From JARLGU01 sp036504535 (GTDB lineage: Bacteria > Armatimonadota > Armatimonadia > Armatimonadales > Capsulimonadaceae), in NCBI GenBank assembly GCA_036504535.1, contig DASXUY010000045.1:1-64000 (forward strand): a stretch of 64,000 bases of DNA. The letters are read 5' to 3'. The notes under the pieces were generated by a model. That model saw only the letters and a list, made by a program, of their open reading frames with translations, ran no database searches and was not told the origin of the DNA. Position numbers and translations under genes: made by a program. Positions 8,024 to 16,623 of this stretch are shown piece after piece (position 1 is the first letter of the stretch; each line of letters opens with the position of its first letter).

Positions 8024-8995
8024 ATGAAACGTAAGACCGCTTTCACTTTAATCGAGCTCCTCGTAGTTATCGCAATTATAGCGATTCTCGCAGCTATACT
8101 TTTTCCCGTCTTCGCAACCGCACGCGAGAAGGCTCGGCAAACTCAGTGCACCAGCAACGTCAAGCAACTCGCCCTCGCTTGGATCCAGTATGTCCAGGAC
8201 TATGACGAGTTGGTGCCGTGCGGCGCGCCGATGACGATCCCGAACGGGGGCATTATGGCCCATGGACTGGCTTGGGGATCCCAGCTTTATCCCTACGTCC
8301 AGTCCAAAGGGATTTACACGTGTCCGGACGATCCGACCAATCCCAAGAACCCGAACTCGAAGACCTCCGGAAGTGCGTCCGCAACCATCTGCTCCTACAT
8401 TCTTAACACCAATACCGCCGTCAATATCAACAGCGGCTATAGGATCGGTAACGTGGCCTCTTCGTTCATTGCTCCAGCGATGAGTGTATTGATCTTCGAG
8501 GGCCGTGGAACACCGGTCACCAACATCACGCAGGTCGCCTACAATCTTAGTGGCTCTTTCGTGCAGGGCTACTATCCGGGAAACTACTCCTGCTACAACT
8601 GGGGCACTCCGGTCGGAAACGGCTATTGGCTGCTGGACCAAACGCAGCAAGGTAGCGGGGCATTTGGCATAGGCAAATGTGCAACTGGCTATCTCGGCAA
8701 TCTCGGCGCGGCAACGTGCGCAGCTTACGCGACCAGCAATAACTATGCCTACCCTCCAGGTGCCTACAACACTGGGGGCGGTATCTACAATCCTCTCGTC
8801 GACGCTGACGGTCAGCACAACAGTGGGTCGGTGTTTGCGTTCTGTGACGGCCATGTCAAGTGGCTCAAGGGCACAACCGTCTCCGCCGGTAGCACTGCTA
8901 CCAGTATTACAGACGACGAGGATGACACGAACAAACGCGCGTCTGGAACGGGTTCTACCAACAGCAAATGGGCGGCGACATTCAGTATTCGCTAG
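8024..8995 (+). CDS. DUF1559 prepilin-like protein A1
   Basis: A 323-residue protein with a type IV prepilin N-terminus: short basic leader MKRKTA, processing site before Phe7, TLIE with the conserved Glu at mature position 5, then a hydrophobic helix ending FPVFATAREKAR. The C-terminal part carries the H-x9-DG motif (QHNSG...FCDGHVKWLKG) and ends in a KWAATFS signature shared with A2 and B. Such proteins are processed by prepilin peptidase and remain in the membrane or join pseudopilus-like fibres; the function of DUF1559 is not established. It is coupled to regulator A (3-nt gap) and followed by a second prepilin gene after 85 bp. Confidence 0.9.
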   Translation: MKRKTAFTLIELLVVIAIIAILAAILFPVFATAREKARQTQCTSNVKQLALAWIQYVQDYDELVPCGAPMTIPNGGIMAHGLAWGSQLYPYVQSKGIYTCPDDPTNPKNPNSKTSGSASATICSYILNTNTAVNINSGYRIGNVASSFIAPAMSVLIFEGRGTPVTNITQVAYNLSGSFVQGYYPGNYSCYNWGTPVGNGYWLLDQTQQGSGAFGIGKCATGYLGNLGAATCAAYATSNNYAYPPGAYNTGGGIYNPLVDADGQHNSGSVFAFCDGHVKWLKGTTVSAGSTATSITDDEDDTNKRASGTGSTNSKWAATFSIR

Positions 8996-9080
8996 TATTT
9001 CAGATTTCCATTCAATGCAAGGGCGGTCAACCAATCCAATCACAGACACGACCGCAAGACAACTAATCGGAGGTGCACAG

Positions 9081-9926
9081 ATGAAACGACGCAGTGGATT
9101 CACTCTTATTGAGCTTCTCGTAGTTATCGCTATTATCTCTATTCTCGCAGCTATTCTTTTCCCCGTGTTCGCAACGGCTCGAGAGAAGGCTCGCGCGATC
9201 AGTTGCGCGAGCAATGAGAAGCAGATGGGTTTGGGACTCGTTCAATACATGCAAGATTATGACGAAATGTCGATCTGCGGGCTGAGCGAATCCTTCGGCT
9301 CGACCTTCTATCAATATTTCGCTGGTTTGGGATGGTCTGCTCAGATCTATCCGTATATAAAGGCGAAGAAGAGCTTTGTATGCCCAAGCGATCCGACAAG
9401 CGGTACTCAGGATATCTGTTCATATGCGCTGAACTTAAATACGGCGTATAACGATAAGTCCAATATGCCCGGTCGAGCGATCTCGAAGTTTACGGTCCCC
9501 AGCCGGACTGTTGCTCTTTTCGAGATTCGCGGGAGCAAGATGAGCGACCTTTCGTCCACAACAACTAACTTCGGCAGCGGCGGCAGAGGGTCGGCGGTAG
9601 GCAATGGCTATGACCGCCTGAACGAAACCGATCAGCAAGTGAACACTCAAACGCTCGCCAAGTGCACTGTTGGCTACCTCGGGGACGTGGGCGCCACAAC
9701 GTGCGGAACAAATGCCGGCGGTAGCCTTAACGATGGCGTTGAGGGGCGACATAACAGCGGCGCAAACTACATCTTCATGGACGGCCACGTTAAGTTCTGC
9801 CTCGGATCCACAGTCTCCCCGGGTCTTAATGCAGGAACCAATTCGACCGATGCCCCGACGGGTTCACGGGCCGCCGGTACGGAATATACAAGCACGCGAT
9901 GGGCAGCAACCTTCAGCGCGCTTTAA
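9081..9926 (+). CDS. DUF1559 prepilin-like protein A2
   Basis: A 281-residue paralogue of A1, starting at ATG 9081 behind CGGAGG (an in-frame upstream extension is an artefact of an open frame in A1). N-terminus MKRRSG then FTLIELLVV and the hydrophobic helix; variant IISIL replaces the usual IIAIL. The H-x9-DG motif is HNSGANYIFMDGHVKF, and the protein ends RWAATFSAL. Four Cys residues in the body may pair in the periplasm or outside. The open reading frame is followed by a hairpin (9936-9969) and a terminator-like structure (10078-10107) before the giant propeller gene, suggesting unequal expression within one operon. Confidence 0.9.
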   Translation: MKRRSGFTLIELLVVIAIISILAAILFPVFATAREKARAISCASNEKQMGLGLVQYMQDYDEMSICGLSESFGSTFYQYFAGLGWSAQIYPYIKAKKSFVCPSDPTSGTQDICSYALNLNTAYNDKSNMPGRAISKFTVPSRTVALFEIRGSKMSDLSSTTTNFGSGGRGSAVGNGYDRLNETDQQVNTQTLAKCTVGYLGDVGATTCGTNAGGSLNDGVEGRHNSGANYIFMDGHVKFCLGSTVSPGLNAGTNSTDAPTGSRAAGTEYTSTRWAATFSAL

Positions 9927-9935
9927 ATCGGATAT

Positions 9936-9969
9936 CCGCTGCGAGCACAGGAGGGTGTGGTCGCAGCGG
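9936..9969 (+). promoter_or_regulatory. Intercistronic hairpin after prepilin A2
   Basis: CCGCTGCGA (9936-9944) and TCGCAGCGG (9961-9969) form a perfect 9-bp stem ten bases after the prepilin stop, without a following T-run. It is an mRNA-stabilising or processing candidate. Confidence 0.6.
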
Positions 9970-10077
9970 TTCCGTGGGTATCAATAGTGCTATCAACCGA
10001 CCGTGTTCGCAGAACAAACTCGCGAACCGGGTGACCCGTACGATGCCCTTCAAGTATTAAAAGAAATTTCAATTGAA

Positions 10078-10107
10078 GCGGGTCCCTTTGGATCCGCGCT
10101 CTTTTTT
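10078..10107 (+). terminator. Internal terminator/attenuator before propeller gene
   Basis: GCGGGTCC (10078-10085), loop CTTT, GGATCCGC (10090-10097), then CTCTTTTTT: an 8-bp stem with one G-T pair and a T-run, so a credible intrinsic terminator inside module A. Just upstream lies the perfect dyad TTCAATTGAA (10068-10077), which resembles the centre of the regulator A operator and could form an alternative pairing. Confidence 0.6.
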
Positions 10108-10168
10108 CACGATCCGTTACCCACACCTAGGCGCCGCTCACCGGCGCGAAATCTTGAAAGGCCACCCC

Positions 10169-13100
10169 ATGATCACCTCGGCGCCTCGAAACGGCATCTT
10201 CGCCGTCCTGCCAGCCATTGGCACGGCATTGCTGCTTGCCACATCGCTTATTACATCCCAAACGCCAACGCACGCGGCGTCCCAGTTCGATACGACGGTT
10301 GCGGCAGCCGACCTTGACGCCAGCGTATTCCACGGATACGTCGATGGCGTGGAATCCGCTGATCCAGCGTCGAAGGACGGACCTACAGCCGCAGTATGGA
10401 CGTTGTCGAGTCACTCGAACTGGTCTGGAGTGGCGTTTGGCGACTCGAAGACACCTGGGCGACGCTTCTTGCGCGTCGGCTTCCTTAAGCCCATCGCGAT
10501 AGGCTCGGTACTGGTGCGCGGCGGGGGACAATTGAGCGTATTGAAGCCGACGGCGGCTTATCCGGGCAACCTAGCAAGCGACGAGCAGTGGATACCGGCA
10601 GAGCGGCTAGATGCAAACGGGGTGACGCAAGCGGAAGCGGCGCGCGAAGACTATGCGCTCTGGGTATTGCCCCCTGGGACGACCACGCGAGCGTTGCGGT
10701 TCAGCCACACCGCCTTGGTTACCGATCAAACATTTGCTGGCTGGCTCGGCGGCGTGACTGTGATTTCGGGGCGTTACGCCAATGTGGCTCAGCAAGCAAT
10801 CGCGCGCACTCGATCTGGGAATGAGCGAGCATCGCGCATTAATGATGGCACGAACAACGGGACATGGGGCGCATGGGACAACACATCGCAGGCTCCGCTA
10901 ACCGAGAAGATCTCCGCAGAACACCCTGAATGGGTCACACTGACGTGGCCAACCCCAGTCAAACTCGCGGGCCTAGATTTCCTCTGGACCGGTTTTAGCG
11001 CCGGTGATATTCAAACATACGCTGGACCCGCAGATAAGAATCCCAACGAGGCAGGCGACGGTGATTGGCGAACGGTCATGCCTATCAGCGGGCTTATCAA
11101 CGGTTACCCGTATCAGTTTTGGCCAAACGGAGTAGACTTTGCGACGCCATTAACGACTCGAGCGATTCGGGTCCGTATGATGGCCGTTTCGCAAGAGAGC
11201 CACCCTCACCTTAACAAGCGGACTGAGGATGGCAAACGAGTTTGGCTGGGTGAGATCGTCGCCGTACAGGCACTCGGAACGCTGCCTGCACAAACTGCCG
11301 TGATCACAAAGCCCACGCCCACCGTGATCGCCCATGCTCCGATTCCGATTCGGTTCACGCTAGCGACGCCGGGTTACGTAACGTTGGTAATCGAAGATGC
11401 GTCGGGCAAGCGGGTCCGCAACCTCGTTTCAGCGACCAAGTTCCCAGCCGGAGCCAACACGGTCTGGTGGGACGCTACCGATGACCTCAAACGCGACAAG
11501 GACGCTGCAGCCCACGGGCTGTATCATATTCCCCAGTCTTATGTCGCACCTGGCGCTTATAAAGTGCGCGGCTTGGTTCGTCCCCAAGTCGACCTTAAAT
11601 ACGAATTCGCAATCAACGCGTCGGGCAATCCTCCCTGGCACACAACCGACGGCACCGGTGGATGGCTGACGACGCACACTCCGGCACAAGCGGCGCTTTT
11701 TGTACCAGCGGAGTCTTCCCCAAACGGAAAGCCGATGGTCTACATTGGATGCCATATCGCCGAAGGCGGTTCAGGACTTGTATGGCTCGACCTCGATGGC
11801 AAGAAGATCGGAGGCCGGACTTGGGTAGGCGGCAACTGGACATCAGCGCCGTACATGGCGCGAGATGCTGCTAAGGGTGTCGCCACTGACTGCGCGTATG
11901 TTGCTGCGGCGTGGAAGGAAAATCCCAAGGGTAACTCTGGCGAGATTCGGCTGACCGCACTGACGGCGAAGGGTGATCGCGCGATCCCTGTTCTCCAATT
12001 TGCAGTCGGAGCCGGTGCAGACACGGTGACGGGAACGAACCTCGGCGACGTAAGCAACTATCTCGGCGGATTTGCTGTGCAGGGTGGCGTTATTGTCATT
12101 AGCATGACCGCCGCAAATGCCCTGCAGCTGGTGGACGCGGCGACGGGCAAGCCGCTCGCGAAGCTTGCGGTCGACGACCCGCGAGGAGCAGCATTCGACA
12201 GCAGCGGCGCATTGCTCCTGCTTAGCGGCAAGAAATTGGTCCGATTCGAAGGTGACCTTCGCGCCGCGACATCGTTGGATAGCGCCAAGACGCTGATTTC
12301 AACCGGCTTGGAAGATCCGCGCGGCATCACTGTCGATGCAGCAGGGAGCATCTATATTGCAGACTGGGGCAATAGCCATCAGGTGAAGGTATTCGCGGCT
12401 AACGGCACACTGCAGCGGACCATCGGGCACGCGGGTGCTCCGGCTGCCGGTCCCTATGATCCGCTCCACATGAACCATCCATTGGGATTGACCGTCGACT
12501 CGTCCAATCATTTGTGGGTGGCGGAAAAGGACTTCCAGCCAAAGCGAGTGAGCGTGTGGGACACAGACGGCAAAGTGATCAAGACATTCTACGGTCCGGC
12601 CCGCTACGGCGGCGGCGGTACGCTAGATTCACGTGACAAGACAACGTTCTACTATGACGGGATGGCGTTCAAGCTCGATTGGGCGGCGGGGCAGAGCGTG
12701 CCATCGCGCATTATTCGCCGCGAGGATGCTATTGAGCAGGCGGTGCCTGGCGATGCTCCCGAGTTAGCAGTTTATGCCAACGGAAAGCAGTATTATACGA
12801 ACTCATACAACAGCAGCCCGACGAATGGCGCTCCTGCAATCACGCTGTTCCGCAACCAGAACGGCATCGCTGTTCCTTGTGCGGCGATGGGACGCGCGAA
12901 TAACTGGAGCCTTCTCAAGACAGCGGCGTTCAGGCCCTCTTGGCCGGCTACGCTGAATCCTGACGGCGACTATTGGAAAAACCAGGCGCTGTTTGCATGG
13001 TCGGACTTGAACGGTGACGGTATCGCTCAACCTGCCGAAGTGACGATCAAGGCAGGTGACGTTGGCGGCGTTACCCTCATGCCCGACCTCACTATGGTCG

Positions 13101-14506
13101 AATCACGGGTGGACGGGAAGGCGACAGCGTTCGCCCCAACACGTTTCACCGCTAATGGAACACCTGTATACAGCCTCGACACATCGAAGGTGCTTGTCGA
13201 GGGATCCCAGAAACCGACAAGCAGCGGCGGCGATCAGGCAATGCTATCGCCGGGCGGCTGGACAATCCTCACGATCGCCCCCCAGCCCTTCGCTCCCGAA
13301 GGCATCGGCGGCGTCAAGAACGGCGTCCCGCTCTGGAGTTATCCGAGCGTTTGGCCAGGCTTGCATGCATCGCATAGCGCTGCAACGCCGACATTCCCGG
13401 GCGAGTTGATTGGCACGACCCGTCTCCTTGGCGGCTTCGTCACGCCCAAGACCGGCGAAGCGGGTCCGCTTTGGTCGCTGAACGCCAACATGGGCAATAT
13501 GTATGTCTTCACCGAAGACGGATTGTTCGTGGCGCAGTTGTTCCAGGATGGGCGGCAGGGCAAACCGTGGTCGATGCCGATCGCCCAACGCGGCATGCTG
13601 TTGAATGAAGTCAGCCTACACGACGAGAACTTCTTCCCGACGATCAACCAGACGGAAGACGGGGCCATCTACCTTATCGACGGCGCGCGGAACGCTATTG
13701 TGAGCGTGTCTGGGCTGGAGCAGATCAAACGGATCTCGGCTCAGCCTCTGACGGTGACCGCAAAGGATATCGCCGATTCGCAGGCGTTCTTCGTTCAGCA
13801 AGAAGCCGAGCGACAGAGCCAGCTGGGCAGCGGCAACCTGAACGTGCCGATCACGGATGCTCCTCCCGTTCTCGATGGACACTTTGAGCAGTGGCCTGTT
13901 CGCGATTGGGCAATCATCGACCGGCGCGGGACTGCTGCGAACTTCAACAGCGACAGCAAGCCGTACGACATCAGCGCGGCAGTGGTCGTCTCGGGCGACA
14001 ACCTCTACGCCGCATGGCGAACGGGCGATAACAACCTGCTCGCGAACTCCGGCAACGAGCTTAACGCCCCGTTCAAGACAGGTGGCGCGCTCGATCTGCA
14101 GGTCGAAACGAGCCCCGGCGGACTGCGATTGCTCGTCACCAAGAAGCAAGGCAAGACGTGGGCGGTTCTCTATCGCGCCAAGGTCGCAGGAACCAAGACC
14201 CCGGTATCGTTCTCGTCGCCGTGGCGCACGATAACAATCGACGCGGTTGAGGATGTCAGTACGCAGGTCCAGCTGACACCAGCGGGCAAGGGCAACTATA
14301 TCGTCACTGTCCCGCTCGCTCTCCTCGGCCTTAAGCCAGTCGCTGGCGGCACAATCCGTGCGGACCTTGGCATCCTGCGAGGCGACGGCGCGCAGACACT
14401 GCAGCGAGTATACTGGAACAACAAGGCCACCGGCATCACCGCCGATGTCCCCAGCGAGGCGGAACTGACGCCCAAGCTGTGGGGTAAGTGGACGTTCACC
14501 AAATAG
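10169..14506 (+). CDS. Giant secreted propeller/CBM9-like surface protein A
   Basis: A 1445-residue exported protein: signal peptide in residues 1-36 (hydrophobic AVLPAIGTALLLATSLI), a beta-sandwich region with discoidin-like character (about 40-385), a FlgD-like Ig segment (about 390-455; VTLVIEDASGKRVRNL, then NTVWWDATDD), an NHL-type beta-propeller (about 600-1200; DPRGITVDAAGSIYIADWG, NHPLGLTVDSSNHLWVAE), an EF-hand/dockerin-like loop DLNGDGIAQPAE near residue 947, and a C-terminal CBM9/DOMON-like domain (from about 1230; VLDGHFEQWP). I see no catalytic motif, so binding or scaffolding is likely, though some propellers are lyases. ATG 10169 follows GAAAGG. It is a paralogue of 31373-27462. 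Confidence 0.85.
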   Translation: MITSAPRNGIFAVLPAIGTALLLATSLITSQTPTHAASQFDTTVAAADLDASVFHGYVDGVESADPASKDGPTAAVWTLSSHSNWSGVAFGDSKTPGRRFLRVGFLKPIAIGSVLVRGGGQLSVLKPTAAYPGNLASDEQWIPAERLDANGVTQAEAAREDYALWVLPPGTTTRALRFSHTALVTDQTFAGWLGGVTVISGRYANVAQQAIARTRSGNERASRINDGTNNGTWGAWDNTSQAPLTEKISAEHPEWVTLTWPTPVKLAGLDFLWTGFSAGDIQTYAGPADKNPNEAGDGDWRTVMPISGLINGYPYQFWPNGVDFATPLTTRAIRVRMMAVSQESHPHLNKRTEDGKRVWLGEIVAVQALGTLPAQTAVITKPTPTVIAHAPIPIRFTLATPGYVTLVIEDASGKRVRNLVSATKFPAGANTVWWDATDDLKRDKDAAAHGLYHIPQSYVAPGAYKVRGLVRPQVDLKYEFAINASGNPPWHTTDGTGGWLTTHTPAQAALFVPAESSPNGKPMVYIGCHIAEGGSGLVWLDLDGKKIGGRTWVGGNWTSAPYMARDAAKGVATDCAYVAAAWKENPKGNSGEIRLTALTAKGDRAIPVLQFAVGAGADTVTGTNLGDVSNYLGGFAVQGGVIVISMTAANALQLVDAATGKPLAKLAVDDPRGAAFDSSGALLLLSGKKLVRFEGDLRAATSLDSAKTLISTGLEDPRGITVDAAGSIYIADWGNSHQVKVFAANGTLQRTIGHAGAPAAGPYDPLHMNHPLGLTVDSSNHLWVAEKDFQPKRVSVWDTDGKVIKTFYGPARYGGGGTLDSRDKTTFYYDGMAFKLDWAAGQSVPSRIIRREDAIEQAVPGDAPELAVYANGKQYYTNSYNSSPTNGAPAITLFRNQNGIAVPCAAMGRANNWSLLKTAAFRPSWPATLNPDGDYWKNQALFAWSDLNGDGIAQPAEVTIKAGDVGGVTLMPDLTMVESRVDGKATAFAPTRFTANGTPVYSLDTSKVLVEGSQKPTSSGGDQAMLSPGGWTILTIAPQPFAPEGIGGVKNGVPLWSYPSVWPGLHASHSAATPTFPGELIGTTRLLGGFVTPKTGEAGPLWSLNANMGNMYVFTEDGLFVAQLFQDGRQGKPWSMPIAQRGMLLNEVSLHDENFFPTINQTEDGAIYLIDGARNAIVSVSGLEQIKRISAQPLTVTAKDIADSQAFFVQQEAERQSQLGSGNLNVPITDAPPVLDGHFEQWPVRDWAIIDRRGTAANFNSDSKPYDISAAVVVSGDNLYAAWRTGDNNLLANSGNELNAPFKTGGALDLQVETSPGGLRLLVTKKQGKTWAVLYRAKVAGTKTPVSFSSPWRTITIDAVEDVSTQVQLTPAGKGNYIVTVPLALLGLKPVAGGTIRADLGILRGDGAQTLQRVYWNNKATGITADVPSEAELTPKLWGKWTFTK

Positions 14507-14532
14507 CGGCGTAGGTACGTGGCTCGTAGGGT

Positions 14533-14573
14533 AAAGGCTGCTCCGCTTAGCATGCGGAGCAGCCTTTGGTTTC
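14533..14573 (+). terminator. Intrinsic terminator of module A
   Basis: A perfect 14-bp stem, AAAGGCTGCTCCGC (14533-14546) and its complement (14554-14567), with a 7-nt loop, followed by GGTTTCT. The T-run is weak, but the stem is the strongest in the region. Confidence 0.75.
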
Positions 14574-14620
14574 TGTCGGTGAGCACCAGAAGTAGCCTAG
14601 TTGGGGGGCCTGAGGTTGAT

Positions 14621-14726
14621 TCGCGCCTTCCGAGGCGCAGAAAGGGTCCAGGCTCAGCCTGGCGGCTCGCCACCTGGGCAGCCTACGCGGCTGGCGGCAA
14701 CTGCGAGTTGCATCCGGTGTCGCTTC
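14621..14726. repeat. Dispersed repeat D, composite copy
   Basis: Positions 14621-14662 (CGCGCCTTCCGAGGCGC hairpin, then CCAGGCTCAGCCTGG palindrome) recur inverted at 20889-20930. Positions 14664-14726 (GGCTCGCC start, then GCGGCTGGCGGCAACT) recur in the same orientation at 15789-15851. The element fills the gap before the oxidoreductase gene. Confidence 0.8.
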
Positions 14727-14762
14727 GCGGTTTGTGGCGATGGGTTGGGTAAAGGTGATCAT

Positions 14763-15764
14763 ATGCAATTAGTCACGGCGTTTCTAGGCGTAGGCCATAT
14801 CCACATGCCCGGCGTTACCAAGATGCTACAGAACCGCGCAGGCGAAGTTAGCGTCAAGTCGGTCTATGATAGCGACCCGGTCCGCGCGGCTCATCACGCG
14901 ACCGCGCTTGGGGCAAAGTTCGCAGCCGACATTGAGACGGTGCTACGGGACGAGGAAGTGACGTCGGTGATTGTCTGCTCGGAGACAGATCAGCACCTTG
15001 AGCTGGTCACAGCGGCGGCGAACGCAGGCAAGGGGATCTACTGCGATAAACCACTCGGATTGGGCGCAGCGGACGCGGCGGCGATGGCAGATGCGGTGGA
15101 GAGGTCTGGGGTGCTGTTCCAATGCGGCTACTTCAGCCGGGGTGATCCTATCCACCGATTCGTGAAGCAGGAGATCGCCGCCGGTCACCTTGGGCGCGTG
15201 ACGCGTGCTCGATATGCGCTCTGCCATGACGGGCTTCTGCGCGGGTGGTTCGATGGCCAGTACGACTGGCTGATGGACCCGATGCGCGCCGGCGGAGGAG
15301 GGTTCTTCGATCTTGGATCACTCCCCCTTGACGTGATTTTGGACACTTTCACCGCTACCGAGGGCGACGTGTTGCATGTAGCAGCCTCTATCGGCAGTCG
15401 CACCGGCAGAGCTGGTACTGCAATCGATGAGTACGGCACAGGCATGGTGACGTTCGCTTCCGGCGCGATCGCCACTTTTGAGGCAAGCTGGGTCGATGCC
15501 AAGCTGCGGTCAGGTGTCGAGGTGCACGGCACGAAGGGCCAAATCCGGTATGTCGGCGGCGAGCTTCGCTACTACTCGGATCTTGTGGACGGCGCTGACG
15601 GCGAACGACCATGGAGCGCACTACCAGAAGCGGCGCCGCACGCATTTAGCTTGTTCTGGGATGCGCAACTTGGCCGCAAGCTTGCGATCCCGCTGGTGAC
15701 GGTCCGCGAGGCAGCCCGTTGCTCTGTGGTGATGGAGCGGCTGTACGTGCGGGCGCGGCGTTAG
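14763..15764 (+). CDS. Gfo/Idh/MocA-family oxidoreductase
   Basis: A 333-residue NAD(P)-dependent sugar or inositol dehydrogenase-like protein. The N-terminal Rossmann fold starts FLGVGHIHMPG (about residues 6-16); CDKPLG (near residue 97) is the family's E/DKP motif with the lysine; the C-terminal alpha/beta domain follows (DLGSLPLDVILD, then GATFEASW-like strand). ATG 14763 with AAAGG seven bases upstream; a longer open frame upstream is repeat D. It lies after the module A terminator and may be separately expressed, but its orientation and position suggest catabolism of the sugar released by module A. It is bracketed by copies of repeat D. Confidence 0.88.
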   Translation: MQLVTAFLGVGHIHMPGVTKMLQNRAGEVSVKSVYDSDPVRAAHHATALGAKFAADIETVLRDEEVTSVIVCSETDQHLELVTAAANAGKGIYCDKPLGLGAADAAAMADAVERSGVLFQCGYFSRGDPIHRFVKQEIAAGHLGRVTRARYALCHDGLLRGWFDGQYDWLMDPMRAGGGGFFDLGSLPLDVILDTFTATEGDVLHVAASIGSRTGRAGTAIDEYGTGMVTFASGAIATFEASWVDAKLRSGVEVHGTKGQIRYVGGELRYYSDLVDGADGERPWSALPEAAPHAFSLFWDAQLGRKLAIPLVTVREAARCSVVMERLYVRARR

Positions 15765-15788
15765 CGGTTGCTGTGGATGGTCCTGGAC

Positions 15789-15851
15789 GGCTCGCCGCCG
15801 GGTCAGCCTATGCGGCTGGCGGCAACTACGAGTTGCATCCGATGGCGCTTC
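15789..15851. repeat. Dispersed repeat D, second copy
   Basis: A 63-bp near-copy of 14664-14726, same orientation, immediately after the oxidoreductase gene. The gene is thus flanked by direct copies of the repeat. Confidence 0.8.
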
Positions 15852-15907
15852 CTGTGGTCTGGCGAGGGGTTCGATACGTAGAACATGGCCGATGTTGCGT
15901 TACAAAG

Positions 15908-15936
15908 TTGACAAATATTTGACACTCATGTAAACT
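15908..15936 (+). promoter_or_regulatory. Promoter of tetR-MFS operon
   Basis: TTGACA (15908-15913), 17-bp spacer, TAAACT (15931-15936). The GTG start at 15943 coincides with the expected transcription start, so the message may be leaderless. Repressor sites probably lie in the spacer (TTTGACACTCATG). Confidence 0.6.
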
Positions 15937-15942
15937 ATTTGT

Positions 15943-16587
15943 GTGACTAGTATAGTGTTGAACAATTCGAGTAGTGAACTGCCAAGTTTTCGTCCAGGGC
16001 TTCGCGAGAGGCAGCGGGAGGCGCGCGACGAGGCGATTCTCGCGGCGGCGTTTGCGCTGCTTGCCGAAAAAGGCTTCGAGGCGCTTACGATGGAGGCGGT
16101 TGCGGAGCGAGTCGGGATATCACGCCAGACGCTGTATCACCACTTTCGTTCGAAGGACGAGCTTGTCCTACGAGCGGTGTTGACGCTAGTTGAGAAAGGT
16201 ATCCTCGAAATCGAGCAACTGGACGCATCGCTTCCTCCGCTAGCGCGGCTGGATCGCATAGTCCACTGGATGATAGAACTGCGTCTTGCGCCAGGGCCAG
16301 CAGCCATAGCAAAAGCGCGCCCAGCCCTGTTGCCTATCAAGGCTCACCCCGACTACAAGCGAGTGTTCGACCGCCGCGTCTCCGTCATTCGCGCTATAGT
16401 GGATGCCGGACAGGCCGACGGCAGCATAACGCCATCAATCCCAAGCTTGCTAATCGTACACAGCCTCCTCGCGCTCGTCTGCGATATCCGCTACGACGAG
16501 CTTGTCGAGATGCCTGAAGTGACGGCAAAGTCGTTGGTGGACAATGTTGCGCAGCTTTTTGTTGATGGCATACGTTCGCGGTCGTGA
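15943..16587 (+). CDS. TetR-family transcriptional regulator
   Basis: A 214-residue regulator. Residues about 26-72 form the TetR helix-turn-helix domain (AILAAAFALLAEKGFEALTMEAVAERVGISRQTLYHHFRSKDEL, here quoted only as landmarks: TMEAVAERVGIS and TLYHHFRSK). The C-terminal helical domain would bind a ligand. The first possible start is GTG 15943, 6 nt after the -10; no Shine-Dalgarno site precedes it. The MFS exporter follows after 36 bp, the usual arrangement in which a TetR repressor senses the exported drug or metabolite and controls both genes. Confidence 0.88.
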   Translation: MTSIVLNNSSSELPSFRPGLRERQREARDEAILAAAFALLAEKGFEALTMEAVAERVGISRQTLYHHFRSKDELVLRAVLTLVEKGILEIEQLDASLPPLARLDRIVHWMIELRLAPGPAAIAKARPALLPIKAHPDYKRVFDRRVSVIRAIVDAGQADGSITPSIPSLLIVHSLLALVCDIRYDELVEMPEVTAKSLVDNVAQLFVDGIRSRS

Positions 16588-16623
16588 AGCGGGCTAGTTT
16601 GGACGAATAAAGCAGTACCCACA

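Noticed and set aside
8679..9080. N-terminal extension of prepilin A2
   Set aside because: An open frame through the 3' part of A1; the prepilin leader and GGAGG place the start at 9081.
8048..9214. 388-codon ORF on the minus strand
   Set aside because: Antisense to both prepilin genes, whose motifs are unambiguous.
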